Source: Synaphobranchus kaupii
Taxonomy: Eukaryota > Chordata > Actinopteri > Anguilliformes > Synaphobranchidae
Length of the DNA: 64,000 nucleotides
Direction: 5' to 3'
NCBI GenBank assembly: GCA_029718625.1
Contig: CM056383.1
Location: 15,537,897 to 15,601,896, forward strand
Shown: positions 48,101-55,747 of the stretch, in pieces
Numbering within the stretch: the first letter of the stretch is position 1
Layout: every line of letters begins with the position of its first letter
The notes under the pieces: model-generated
Told to the model about the DNA's origin: nothing
Seen by the model: only the letters and a program-made list of their open reading frames with translations
Databases searched by the model: none
Made by a program: the position numbers and the translations under genes

Positions 48101-48306
48101 AGGACCTGGCCCCCGCGATCCTGCTCACAAGAACGTGGAGCCCTGACAGGTACGACACCAGCCTGCCTCTGCCACAGAGCACCTGGAGCAACATAATAAC
48201 GCAGTGTTATAATGCGACGTTAGTGCAAGCATACAGTGAAATCATGAGGGAGATTACACTGGAAACTAACGGTACCATTCTCTACAGTTGTACTTACACT
48301 GGCCAT
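38998..48306 (-). CDS. mmadhc: mmadhc: cobalamin trafficking protein CblD (seven coding exons)
   Basis: The coding exons are 48298-48306, 48032-48182, 47098-47315, 44351-44459, 42165-42295, 39398-39484 and 38998-39192. They total 900 nt and give 299 aa; human MMADHC is 296 aa. Every junction keeps frame with GT-AG borders. MMADHC binds MMACHC and directs cob(II)alamin to cytosolic methionine synthase and mitochondrial methylmalonyl-CoA mutase. The N-terminus is basic and serine-rich, as for a mitochondrial leader. Met64, in [10 protein letters not shown], corresponds to the human internal start used for the cytosolic function. The C-terminal domain runs from [12 protein letters not shown] to MKKLQGN. 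The exon layout, with a non-coding first exon, matches the eight-exon human gene. Confidence 0.97.
39398..39484 (-). CDS. mmadhc: mmadhc exon 7
   Basis: 29 codons from [16 protein letters not shown] to DPGSGLA, phase 0 at both ends. The acceptor is CTCTCTCCAG and the donor is GCG followed by gtaggt. Confidence 0.96.
40498..41060 (+). promoter_or_regulatory. CpG-rich intronic patch with an exon-like start
   Basis: GC- and CpG-dense compared with the flanking intron. On the plus strand, CAATGTTAACCAGACG is followed by gtgagt at 40656, giving ATG, three codons and a strong donor. No downstream partner exon was recognised. It could be an alternative or antisense promoter, or only a GC-rich relic. 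Confidence 0.25.
41829..42037 (-). repeat. Full-length tRNA-derived SINE
   Basis: Read on the minus strand it starts at TGTATAATGGTTAAGGAAC. It has the tRNA B-box text GCAGGTTCGATTCCCAG, a body with CCTTGACCAAGG, then GCTTTGGATAAGAG and a (TGTAA)n tail. Head, body and tail are all present, so this is the best reference copy in the window. It lies in mmadhc intron 6 in the same orientation as the gene. Confidence 0.85.
42165..42295 (-). CDS. mmadhc: mmadhc exon 6
   Basis: Completes a split codon, then reads [19 protein letters not shown] and [16 protein letters not shown], ending LLDR. The acceptor is CTTTCTTCAG and the donor is AGG followed by gtgagt. The TQKTKNDMT block is diagnostic for MMADHC. 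Confidence 0.96.
42296..43021 (-). other. mmadhc: mmadhc intron 5, unique part
   Basis: AT-rich sequence with no coding content recognised. It adjoins the 41-bp minisatellite that fills the rest of the intron. Confidence 0.7.
43022..44334. repeat. 41-bp minisatellite, about 32 copies
   Basis: The unit is CTAATGCTAATCAACAGG followed by a GACCTGACTGTACTGCAGGATG segment, 41 bp in all. Copies differ at a few sites. A marked pair of variants (AAGATGC, then GGCTGCACTGCAGG) recurs exactly 410 bp apart at 43471 and 43881, so a block of ten units was itself duplicated. The array stops 16 bp from the exon 5 splice donor and fills about two thirds of intron 5. Confidence 0.97.
44351..44459 (-). CDS. 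mmadhc: mmadhc exon 5
   Basis: Reads [19 protein letters not shown], then [14 protein letters not shown], ending one base into a codon. The acceptor is TTTTTCCTCAG and the donor is AAAG followed by gtactc. Confidence 0.95.
44585..44812 (-). repeat. Diverged tRNA-derived SINE
   Basis: Same organisation as the copy at 41829-42037. The tail is at the low end (CATTACATTTACGCATTTACC), the body has CATTTATACAGCTGGATATTTACTG, and the head is near ACCATTATGCTACAC. It is more diverged, so it is an older insertion. Confidence 0.7.
44995..45895 (+). mobile_element. Inner non-autonomous Tc1 element
   Basis: The ends CAGATCCTTTCCAAAAAATT and its inverse GGAAAGGATCTG are flanked by TA on both sides. The inverted repeats are about 200 bp. 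The interior keeps only the front part of a transposase gene. The repeats are related to those of the element at 49306-50903. Confidence 0.9.
45314..45660 (+). pseudogene. Truncated Tc1 transposase relic
   Basis: Starts [20 protein letters not shown] and continues [11 protein letters not shown], aligning with residues 14-45 of the transposase at 49593. It then continues in other frames ([16 protein letters not shown]). The catalytic DDE half is gone. Frameshifts and deletion make it inactive. Confidence 0.85.
46211..46225. promoter_or_regulatory. Perfect oestrogen-response-element palindrome
   Basis: AGGTCACAGTGACCT fits the consensus AGGTCA-N3-TGACCT exactly. It is followed at once by TTGACCTTTGACC, giving further half-sites, including an AGGTCAA extended half-site of the ERR type on the opposite strand. 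It sits in a repeat within mmadhc intron 4. Receptor binding is inference. Confidence 0.6.
46433..46445. promoter_or_regulatory. Inverted repeat with 1-bp spacing (AGGTCAGTGACCT)
   Basis: The second tandem copy lost two bases of the spacer, turning the 3-bp-spaced palindrome into an IR-1, the geometry preferred by FXR-type receptors. Confidence 0.5.
46564..46578. promoter_or_regulatory. Second perfect oestrogen-response-element palindrome
   Basis: AGGTCACAGTGACCT again, in the third tandem copy, followed by CGACCTTTGACC. It is 353 bp from the first. Confidence 0.6.
47098..47315 (-). CDS. mmadhc: mmadhc exon 4
   Basis: Reads [18 protein letters not shown] and [14 protein letters not shown] through [18 protein letters not shown]. 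It contains Met64, the counterpart of the human internal start. The acceptor is TGATACACAG and the donor is CAG followed by gtaaag. Confidence 0.96.
47316..48031 (-). other. mmadhc: mmadhc intron 3
   Basis: 716 bp of AT-rich intron with no recognised element or coding sequence. Confidence 0.8.
48032..48182 (-). CDS. mmadhc: mmadhc exon 3 (mitochondrial leader region)
   Basis: Reads [19 protein letters not shown], then [16 protein letters not shown]. Arginines, serines and no acidic residues in the first 35 positions fit a mitochondrial leader. The acceptor is TGCTCCAG and the donor is ACAG followed by gtctgt. An in-frame ATG six codons upstream inside the intron is not the start, because the splice to exon 2 gives the conserved MASVLC. 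Confidence 0.94.
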
Positions 48307-48332
48307 CCTGGCGGGCCTTTCCTGCTCTCCAC
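48298..48332 (-). CDS. mmadhc: mmadhc exon 2 (start codon, 9 coding nt)
   Basis: The exon begins after CCCTTTCAG. It has 26 nt of 5' UTR and then ATGGCCAGT (Met-Ala-Ser), followed by gtaagt. Human MMADHC likewise starts MAN just before VLC. The intron to exon 3 is only 115 bp. Confidence 0.88.
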
Positions 48333-49082
48333 CTGAAAGGGAAACCGTTTCCAGTCCTTCATAAGTAACGTTAGTGTACTCAAAGTGAACAGCCAACTTA
48401 TCTCAAGAATTGTTTCTTTACATGTGAATCTACATACCAGGCAAGCCAACATATGACACAGACGTTAGTTAACGTTAACAAATCGCATTATTACCATCTC
48501 GTAGCTAGCGATAGCATATCTAGCTTGCGAGGAAACTACCACCAGGCACCAGCTAAGACCTTTAGATAAGACGCTTACTCTTCGATAACGCTATTACTGT
48601 CAGCTAAGTTAGTAACGTTAACACGGAGTTTCCATATGAGAAGCACTCAGCCCTAGCATAACAGCAGCTATTGATAGCCAGATAGGAGTGATGGTAGACA
48701 CAAATTAGTTAAATTAAAATTTCGATGCCTTGATGTCTGATCTATGGCTCTGCACTGGGCGATGTCACTTGCTGAATGATTAGCAATCTTATTGATAAAA
48801 TAACTGTACCAGAGATGTCATGTCAAGCCTAACTACACAGCCTAGCCTATTAGTGAAGTTGTTGTCAATTATTATATTTGGTGCTTGTGTAAGCAGAGCT
48901 GATGTAACGTAATGCTTGCTAACCTAACGTGCTTTGTTTTGAAACACAGCTAACTGGCTAACAATGATCTGAATCGTATTTCTTTTTCCGTTCAGTATCT
49001 TCATTTACAAACAATAAGGGAAGTATCGCAAAAATAATAAAGTGATTAACGCTGATGTGGCAAATAAATACTTTATTCTTAC
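48333..49082 (-). other. mmadhc: mmadhc intron 1
   Basis: 750 bp with several TAACGTTA-type motifs (for example GACGTTAGTTAACGTTAAC near 48461). No coding sequence. Confidence 0.65.
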
Positions 49083-49150
49083 CTGAGTTCCTTATTTTGT
49101 CCTAGCTAAATAACCTGTTACCTACACTTCTCCTTCGGCACGTCCACCAT
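49083..49150 (-). other. mmadhc: mmadhc non-coding exon 1 (probable)
   Basis: The donor CTCAG followed by gtaaga at 49082 fits the acceptor of exon 2. The upstream limit is a guess from the CpG-richer sequence around 49130-49220. A second possible donor (gtaggtaac) lies slightly upstream. Confidence 0.5.
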
Positions 49151-49161
49151 GAGCTGCTGCG

Positions 49162-49215
49162 TTACGTAATAATGGTGCGCGATGAGGGACAAAATGTGCT
49201 GAACGTATTACGCAA
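49162..49215 (-). promoter_or_regulatory. mmadhc: Probable mmadhc promoter with two bZIP-type sites
   Basis: TTACGTAA (49162-49169), a PAR-bZIP/NFIL3 consensus, and TTACGCAA (49208-49215), a C/EBP-like site, lie just upstream of the inferred first exon. No TATA box is seen. Confidence 0.4.
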
Positions 49216-49305
49216 GAACGCGTGAAGCGAAATGGGAAACGTTACCCCAAAATATGTGGCCCGCTCCCGAAAAATAATAATCTGATAACTATTTTTCCCT
49301 ATATA

Positions 49306-50903
49306 CAGGTGCAGCTCAAAAAAATTAGAATATCGTGAAAAAGTTCAATATTTTTTGTCACTCATTTCAGAAAGTGAAACTCATATATTATATAGATTCA
49401 TTACACAGAGTGAAATATTTCAAGCCTTTATTTCTTGTAATTTTGATGATTATGGCTTACAGCTAATGAAAAACCAAAATTCAGTGTCTCAGAAAATTAG
49501 AATATTGTGAAAAAGTTCAATATTGGAAACTCATCACCACTCAAATCAGCTAATTAACTCAAAACACCTGCAAAGGTTTCCTGAGCCTTTAAATGGTCTC
49601 TCAGTCTGGTTCAGTAGGCTACACAATCATTGGGAAGACTGCTGACTTGACAGATGTCCAGAAGACAGTCATTGACACCCTCCACAAGGAGGGTAAGCCA
49701 CCAAAGGGCATTGCAAAAGAAGCTGGTTGTTCACAGAGTGCTGTATCCAAGCATATTCATAGAAAGTTGAGTGGAAGGGAAAAGTGTGGTAGGAAAAGGT
49801 GCACAAGCAACAGGGATAACCGCAGCCTTGAGAGGATTGTCAAGCAAAATCCATTCAAGAATTTGGGTGAGCTTCACAAGGAGTGGACTGAGGCTGGAGT
49901 CAGTGCATCAAGAGCCACCACGCACAGACGAATCCAGGACATGGGCTACAAATGTCGCATTCCTCGTGTCAAGCCACTCCTGAACCAGAGACAACGTCAG
50001 AAGCGTCTTACCTGGGCTAAGGAGAAAAAGAACTGGGCTGTTGCTCAGTGGTCCAAAGTCCTCTTTTCAGATGAAAGTAAATTTTGCATTTCATTTGGAA
50101 ATCAAGGTCCCAGAGTCTGGAGGAAGAGTGGAGAGGCACAGAATCCACGTTGCTTGAAGTCCAGTGTGAAGTTTCCACAGTCAGTGATGATTTGGGGTGC
50201 CATGTCATCTGCTGGTGTTGGCCCACTGTGTTTTCTGAAGTCCACAGTCAACGCAGCCATCTACCAGGACATTTTAGAGCACTTCATGCTCCCTTCTGCT
50301 GACAAGCTTTATGGAGATGCTGATTTCATTTTCCAGCAGGACTTGGCACCTGCCCACACTGCCAAAAGTACCAAAAGCTGGTTCAATGACCATGGTATTA
50401 CTGTGCTTGATTGGCCAGCAAACTCGCCTGACCTGAACCCCATAGAGAATCTGTGGGGTATTGTCAAGAGGAAGATGAGACACCAGACCCAACAATGCAG
50501 ACGACCTGAAGGCCGCTATCAAAGCAACCTGGGCTTCCATTACACCTCAGCAGTGCCACAGGCTGATCGCCTCCATGCCACGCCGCATTGATGCAGTAAT
50601 TCATGCAAAAGGAGCCCCAACCAAGTATTGAGTGCATAGAAATGAACATACTTTTCAGAAGGCTGACATTTCTGTTTAAAATATCCTTTTTTATTGATCT
50701 TATGTAATATTCTAATTTTCTGAGACACTGAATTTTGGGTTTTCATTAGCTGTAAGCCATAATCATCAAAATTACAAGAAATAAAGGCTTGAAATATTTC
50801 ACTCTGTGTAATGAATCTATATAATAGATGAGTTTCACTTTCTGAAATGTGACAAAAAATATTGAACTTTTTCACGATATTCTATTTTTTTGAGTTGCAC
50901 CTG
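49306..50903 (+). mobile_element. Tc1 element with near-complete transposase gene
   Basis: The ends CAGGTGCAGCTCAAAAAA and GAGTTGCACCTG are flanked by TA on both sides. The inverted repeats are about 210 bp and include GATTCATTACAC and a repeated inner AATTAGAATATT. It inserted about 150 bp upstream of the mmadhc first exon and abuts a second Tc1-type element at 50908 with only TATA between them. Confidence 0.95.
49593..50591 (+). pseudogene. Tc1 DD34E transposase, late frameshift
   Basis: The front half is a paired-like DNA-binding region with KEGKPPKGIAKEAGCSQSAV as a helix-turn-helix. The catalytic triad is present: D160 (FSDESKF), D250 (QQDLAPAH) and E285 (NPIENLW), with the 34-residue D-E spacing of Tc1. 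After KRKMR (about residue 296) the frame is wrong. The expected C-terminus continues in another frame, through the nucleotides for the conserved KGAPTKY ending, to a TGA at about 50631. One indel near 50477 therefore breaks it. Otherwise it is well preserved, so the insertion is fairly young. Confidence 0.9.
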
Positions 50904-50907
50904 TATA

Positions 50908-52089
50908 CAGTTGCACTCAAAATTATTCAACCCCCTTTACTTTTTGCACACTTTATTGTGTTGTAGATTTAATTTTAAATGGATAAAATTGCCATTTTTA
51001 CCCATCAATCTACACTCAATAACCCATAATGACAAAATGACAAAGTGAAAACATGTTTTTAGAAATCTTTGCAAATATATAAAAAATCAAAAACTGAAAT
51101 CTCTCATGTGCATAAGTATTCATACCCTTTGCTTTAATGTATTTTTAAAGTATCATATTTCATATTTGGTCGCATATCCTTTGCATGCTGTTACTTCCTG
51201 AAGTCTGTGACCCATCAACATCAAAAGACTCTCGATATCTTATTTTCAGGTACTGTTACAAGCGATACTATAACCTCTCTGCATTTGAATGGATCTCTAT
51301 GGGAATTGGGGGGTGAGACTGGATTCAGCTGTAAATTACACTGGTACAGTATGGAACACATGACTGGCGAAATGGCTGTAAGTTATCAAGGGTCTGAGCT
51401 ATTGAACGAGCCCAAAACCATCACTCTGTTGCCATATATGGAGAAGATGTGGATGGATCACTGCAAGGGTTATTTCTCCTGATTCATTTTCCTATAGGGG
51501 AAAAAAGTCAGGAGAAGAAACCCATAAAGTGATCCATCCACATCTACTCCATATCTGGCCGTAGAGTGATGGTTTGGGGCTCGTTTGATACCTTAGACCA
51601 GGGATGTCAAACTCATTCCATCGAGGGCCGAGTGTATGCAGGTTTTTGTTCCAACTGTGCCCTACACCAGCTGATTTCACTAATTAGCTCAGCTCTTCAA
51701 CCAAGGAGGTGAACTAATTAGTGGAATCAGCTGGTGTAGAGCATGGTTAGAACAAAAACTTGCATACACTCGGCCCTCAATGGAACGAGTTTGACACCAC
51801 TGCCTTAGACCCTTGACCTCATGCAAAGGATATGCGAACAAATATGAAATATGATACTTTAAAAATATATTAAAGCAAAGGGTATGAATACTTATGCACA
51901 TAAAAGATTTCAGTTTTTGATTTTTAATACATTGCAAAAATTTCTAAAAACATGTTTTCACTTTGTCATTATGGGTTATTGAGTGTAGATTGATGGGCAA
52001 AAATGGAAATTTAATCCATTTAAGACTAAATCTTCAACACAATAAAGTGTGCAAAAAGTGAAGGGATTGAATAATTTTGAGTGCAACTG
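50908..52089. mobile_element. Palindromic Tc1-type element (copy C)
   Basis: The ends CAGTTGCACTCAAAATT and its inverse GAGTGCAACTG are flanked by TA. It encodes no transposase. The inner core (from about 51216) is the same palindrome found in copies A, B and D. The right half is interrupted by a 204-bp MITE. Confidence 0.9.
51599..51802. mobile_element. hAT-type MITE inside copy C
   Basis: The ends CAGGGATGTCAAACTC and GAGTTTGACACCACTG form inverted repeats that extend through ACTCGGCCCTC. The octamer CCTTAGAC flanks both sides (51591-51598 and 51803-51810). It is non-coding. Confidence 0.93.
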
Positions 52090-52112
52090 TATATATATAT
52101 ATACTGTATATA

Positions 52113-53750
52113 CAGTCAAGCTGGAAAGTCTGAACACTCCTTTCACCTATCCACGTTTTATTACGTTACAGACATATTCTACAATAGATTGAGTTCATTT
52201 TTTGTCTCAGAATTCTACACAAAATAGCCCATAATGACAAAGTGAAAACAGGGTTTTAGACATTTGTGCTAATTTATTAAAAATCAAAATGTAAAATATC
52301 ATATGTACACAAGTGTGCACACCCTTTGATATGACACCCAAAAGTGAGCTGAGGTGCATTTTGTTTCCACTGATGCTGCTTGAGATGTTTCTACAACTTA
52401 ATTGGAGTCCACCTGTGATAAATTCAATTGATTGGACATGATTGGGGATTGCCAACACCTGCCTATATAAGGTCCCACAGTTGACAGTGCATGTCAAAGC
52501 AAACTCCAAGCCATGGGGTCAAAGGAATTATCTGCAGACCTCAGAAACAGGATTGTGTCAAGGCATAGATCTGGAGAAGGGTACAGAAAAATCTCTGCAG
52601 CTTTACAGGTCCCAAAGAGCACAGTGGCCACCATCATTCGTAAATGGAAGAAGTTTGGAACCACCAAGAATCTTCCTAGACCTGGCCGCCCGGCCAAACT
52701 GAGCAATCGGGGAAGACGGGCCTTGGCCAGGGAGGTGAGCAGGAACCCGAGGGTCACTCTGACAGAGCTCCAGCGTATCCTTGTGGAGATGGGAGAACCT
52801 TTCAGAAGATCAACCATCCAGGCAGCACTCCACCAATCAGGCCTTTATGGTAGAGTGGCCAGACGGAAGCCCCTCCTTAGTAAAAGGCACATCACAGCCC
52901 GCTTAGAGTTTGCCAAAAGGCACCTAGAGGACTCTCCAACCATGAGAATCAAGATTCTCTGGTCTGATGAAACCAAAATTGAACTTTTTGGCCTGAATAC
53001 CAAGCGTCACGTCTGGAGGAAACCAGGCACCGCTCATCACCTGGCTAATACCATCCCTACAGTGAAGCATGGCGGTGGCAGCATCATGATGTGGGGATGT
53101 TTTTCAGCAGCGGGAACGGGGCGACTAGTCCTGATAGAGGGAAAGATGAATGCAGCTAAGTACACCGAGATCCTTGAAGAAAACCTGCTCCAGAGCGCTC
53201 TGGACCTCAGACTGGGGCGAAGGTTTACCTTCCAACATGACAACAACCCGAAGCACACAGCCAAGAGAACAAAGGAGTGGCTTCGGAGAAAGTCTGTGCA
53301 TGTCCTTGAGTGGCCCAGCCAGAGCCCAGACCTGAATCCAATTGAACATCTGTGGAAAGAGCTGAAAATGGCTGTGTACCGACGCTCCCCATCCAACCTG
53401 ACGGAGCTTGCAAGGATATGCCAAGAGGAATGGGCAAAAATGTCCAGAAACAAGTGTGCCAAGCTCGTAGCTTCTTTCCCAAGACGCCTCGAAGCTGTAA
53501 TCGCTGCCAAAGGTGCAGCAACCAAGTATTAGGCTAAGGGTGTGTACAGATATGTAACCCCTAAATAACCTATTTTTGTCAGTAAAATAAAATTGCATAT
53601 TTTCTAAAAACCTGTTTTCACTTCGTCATTATTGGCTATTGTGTGTAGATGTTTGAGGCAAAAAATGAACTCAATCTATTGTAGAATATGTCTGTAACGT
53701 AATAAAATGTGGATAGGTGAAAGGAGTGTTCAGACTTTCCGGCTTGACTG
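52113..53750 (+). mobile_element. Complete Tc1 element with intact transposase
   Basis: The ends CAGTCAAGCTGGAAAGTC and GACTTTCCGGCTTGACTG differ at one position over 18 bp and are flanked by TA. The inverted repeats run to about 150 bp. The inside is a single open gene. The element landed in a TA-rich run next to copy C. All parts needed for an autonomous element are present. Confidence 0.95.
52513..53532 (+). CDS. Intact Tc1-type DD34E transposase, 339 aa
   Basis: Cut-and-paste transposase that would bind the element's own inverted repeats and insert at TA. The N-terminus has a helix-turn-helix (residues 10-45), followed by a GRP motif at 58-60 between the two DNA-binding subdomains. The catalytic domain has D152 (WSDETKIELFG), a glycine-rich box KHGGGSIMMWG at 185-195, D243 (HDNNPKHTA) and E278 (NPIEHLW), with 34 residues between the last two. 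It ends KGAATKY, as fish Tc1 transposases do. Length matches the 340-aa family norm, with no stop or frameshift. It is closest in type to the fish/frog group that includes Passport and Sleeping Beauty; the exact subfamily is not determined. Confidence 0.95.
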   Translation: MGSKELSADLRNRIVSRHRSGEGYRKISAALQVPKSTVATIIRKWKKFGTTKNLPRPGRPAKLSNRGRRALAREVSRNPRVTLTELQRILVEMGEPFRRSTIQAALHQSGLYGRVARRKPLLSKRHITARLEFAKRHLEDSPTMRIKILWSDETKIELFGLNTKRHVWRKPGTAHHLANTIPTVKHGGGSIMMWGCFSAAGTGRLVLIEGKMNAAKYTEILEENLLQSALDLRLGRRFTFQHDNNPKHTAKRTKEWLRRKSVHVLEWPSQSPDLNPIEHLWKELKMAVYRRSPSNLTELARICQEEWAKMSRNKCAKLVASFPRRLEAVIAAKGAATKY

Positions 53751-53752
53751 TA

Positions 53753-54206
53753 TATATAAAGAAAACAGAAAACATTATATAAAGTGAGGTAATGGTGAGC
53801 ACACCCAAGGACACTATTATACTGTGTGGAGAAAATAATGTTGTGTATGAATATTTGTTACAAAAAAGTCTTTGGCCAGCATGATCCTAACACATAGAGT
53901 AATCTAGTTTCCTACTCGAAGCAAATATAAATTCAACTGAAATATGAATTTCTCAGCACGCTGAACATATTCATTGTGTGTTGTCCTCTTTGATACTGTA
54001 GTACCGCACTCATCACCTATGAGGCTTGTTAGATTATTTTATTATTATTAAAATATTAAAGATTGCATTTGGGTATTATTTCCTGAATGTTTTATTCTTT
54101 AATACATATTATACACTTGATTCAACTTTCCATTCTGCATGTGTGTACGTTCTTTATCCACTAGATGTCATTATATTTCCGTTAATGACTAACGTTATTC
54201 TCTCTG

Positions 54207-54270
<64 letters not shown>

Positions 54271-54359
54271 TTGCATGAAAAAAAACATAATGCCCATGCA
54301 CTGTCATCATTACATATGCAGTTTTAAAATGTCATTGTGGGAATAACATGTGTGCCGTA
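53753..54359. other. No gene seen; contains a long (GT)n at 54209-54269
   Basis: AT-rich non-coding DNA. The GT run is about 30 perfect dinucleotides. Confidence 0.7.
54209..54269. repeat. (GT)n microsatellite, about 30 units
   Basis: Uninterrupted GT repeat, likely polymorphic. Confidence 0.97.
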
Positions 54360-55118
54360 GCTGCAGTGGAATAGGGTCAGTCAATGACGACTCCTTTTAG
54401 ACATTTTTATGAATGTGGAATATAACCAAGCAAAAACTCTTGAAAACTGGAAAACCATAATTTCATAATTTTAACATTCTGATAGCCTAGTTCTATATAT
54501 GAAATACCAGGTACAGTTATACATCTGAAATTATTTGGGTAATGAACCGCTTTGAAATAATCCCACTCCAAACGTTCTATACGAAACAATACAGTAATAT
54601 TGTGGAATGGTGCAGCGGCCGCTTTGCTCAAGAAGTGAAATACACTGCACTGCTTCAAATTTATGGCATGTTGTATTTGCAAGTGTTTCATTAGATTGCT
54701 GAAATTACTCCCCTTACATGCGACAGTTTTTTTTTTCTCCATGAATTGCATTTTGCTCTGATTACATTCGCTTTGGTAAAGTGGGCCCACACTTTTGAAT
54801 GTCTTAACCTGTCTGCCATCAGTGCCACATGACTGGAGTGCACAGAACGTAAACAGACGTTGAACATAATCGCCTGACGTGTGCAACTCGTCATCATTAG
54901 AAGGAAAAAAAAAAACATGTCATCGTTAGGACCAGAGTAGAAACATATTTTACGGTAGGTTATTTAAAAATGCCTGCCAGCTGTTAGAATTAATTAAAGT
55001 GAATTACGTTCAAATATCGATAGCAGCACCGTTTGTCCAGGAGCTTATTGGTACTTTGTTCCTGACCAATCAGGAGCCAGTACCAGTTTAATACCGGTTC
55101 TCGGTACCCATCCCTAGT
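54360..55118 (-). mobile_element. Degenerate hAT element
   Basis: Read on the minus strand, the right edge starts CTAGGGATGGGTACCGAG and then has GAACCGGTATTAAACTGG. This is the usual start of a fish hAT group. A BED-finger-like relic lies downstream at 54659-54796. The left boundary is uncertain and no target duplication was found. Confidence 0.55.
54659..54796 (-). pseudogene. BED zinc-finger relic of a hAT transposase
   Basis: The frame contains GSNFSNLMKHLQIQH, typical of the second half of a BED finger (TSN-LxxHL-xxxH). The preceding cysteine pair is only partly preserved (ECNQSKMQF). It continues to the open frame ending at 54407 without the rest of a transposase. Judged inactive. Confidence 0.55.
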
Positions 55119-55546
55119 CTGCATGCAGTGCTTTGTGTGTATGAAAAGCACAGCATGCATAAAATGCATAATAATAATGAGAATAATAATAATTAGTAGT
55201 ATTATTTTAAATATTTGTATTTGAATAGACATCTGTGTGGTCGTACAGAGCCTAGACTTTTTTTTTTCACAAAATTGTGTTCACAATTAACATTTGCAAT
55301 TATTAAACATGTTAAAACAATTAGTAGTATTTAGTTCTTTGGCTTCATCTGACATGCAGTAGGCTACATTCACGGGTCAAACATACATTATTATAAAAGG
55401 TTATAAAAAACCATTTGGTGAATTAGCTTAATCTCACACTGAAAAAATGAGAAAAATCCAACCTTTAATTGAAGTAAATTTATTATGAAAAAATAAATCC
55501 CTCATCAAGAAATTATTATTTTTAACAAAACCATGTATGCCACAAT
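55119..55546. other. No gene seen
   Basis: AT-rich DNA with short ATAATAATA runs. No element recognised. Confidence 0.5.
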
Positions 55547-55747
55547 TATTGGCACACCTGCATTTATATATACAATAAAGTAATCATTTTTAATATCTGG
55601 TTGCATATCCTTTGCATGCCATGACTGTCTGTGACCAAACAACATCAAAAGACTCTTGATATCTTATTTTCTGGTACTCTTACAAGTAATACTATAACGT
55701 CTCTGCATTTGAATGGATCTCTATAGGAATTGGGGGGTGGGACTAGA
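55547..55747. mobile_element. Left half of a palindromic Tc1-type element (copy D)
   Basis: Starts CACAATTATTGGCACACCTG, a known style of fish Tc1 end. It passes through GCATATCCTTTGCATGCC into the shared core (CATCAAAAGACTCTTGATATC at about 55640) and stops abruptly after GGGGGGTGGGACTAGAC. The right half is missing. Confidence 0.8.

Noticed and set aside
48183..48194. In-frame ATG just before mmadhc exon 3 as the start codon
   Set aside because: A good acceptor ends at 48183, and the upstream exon gives Met-Ala-Ser joined to VLC, matching the family N-terminus.
53037..53598. Minus-strand frames of 157-162 codons
   Set aside because: They are antisense shadows of the 339-aa transposase gene.
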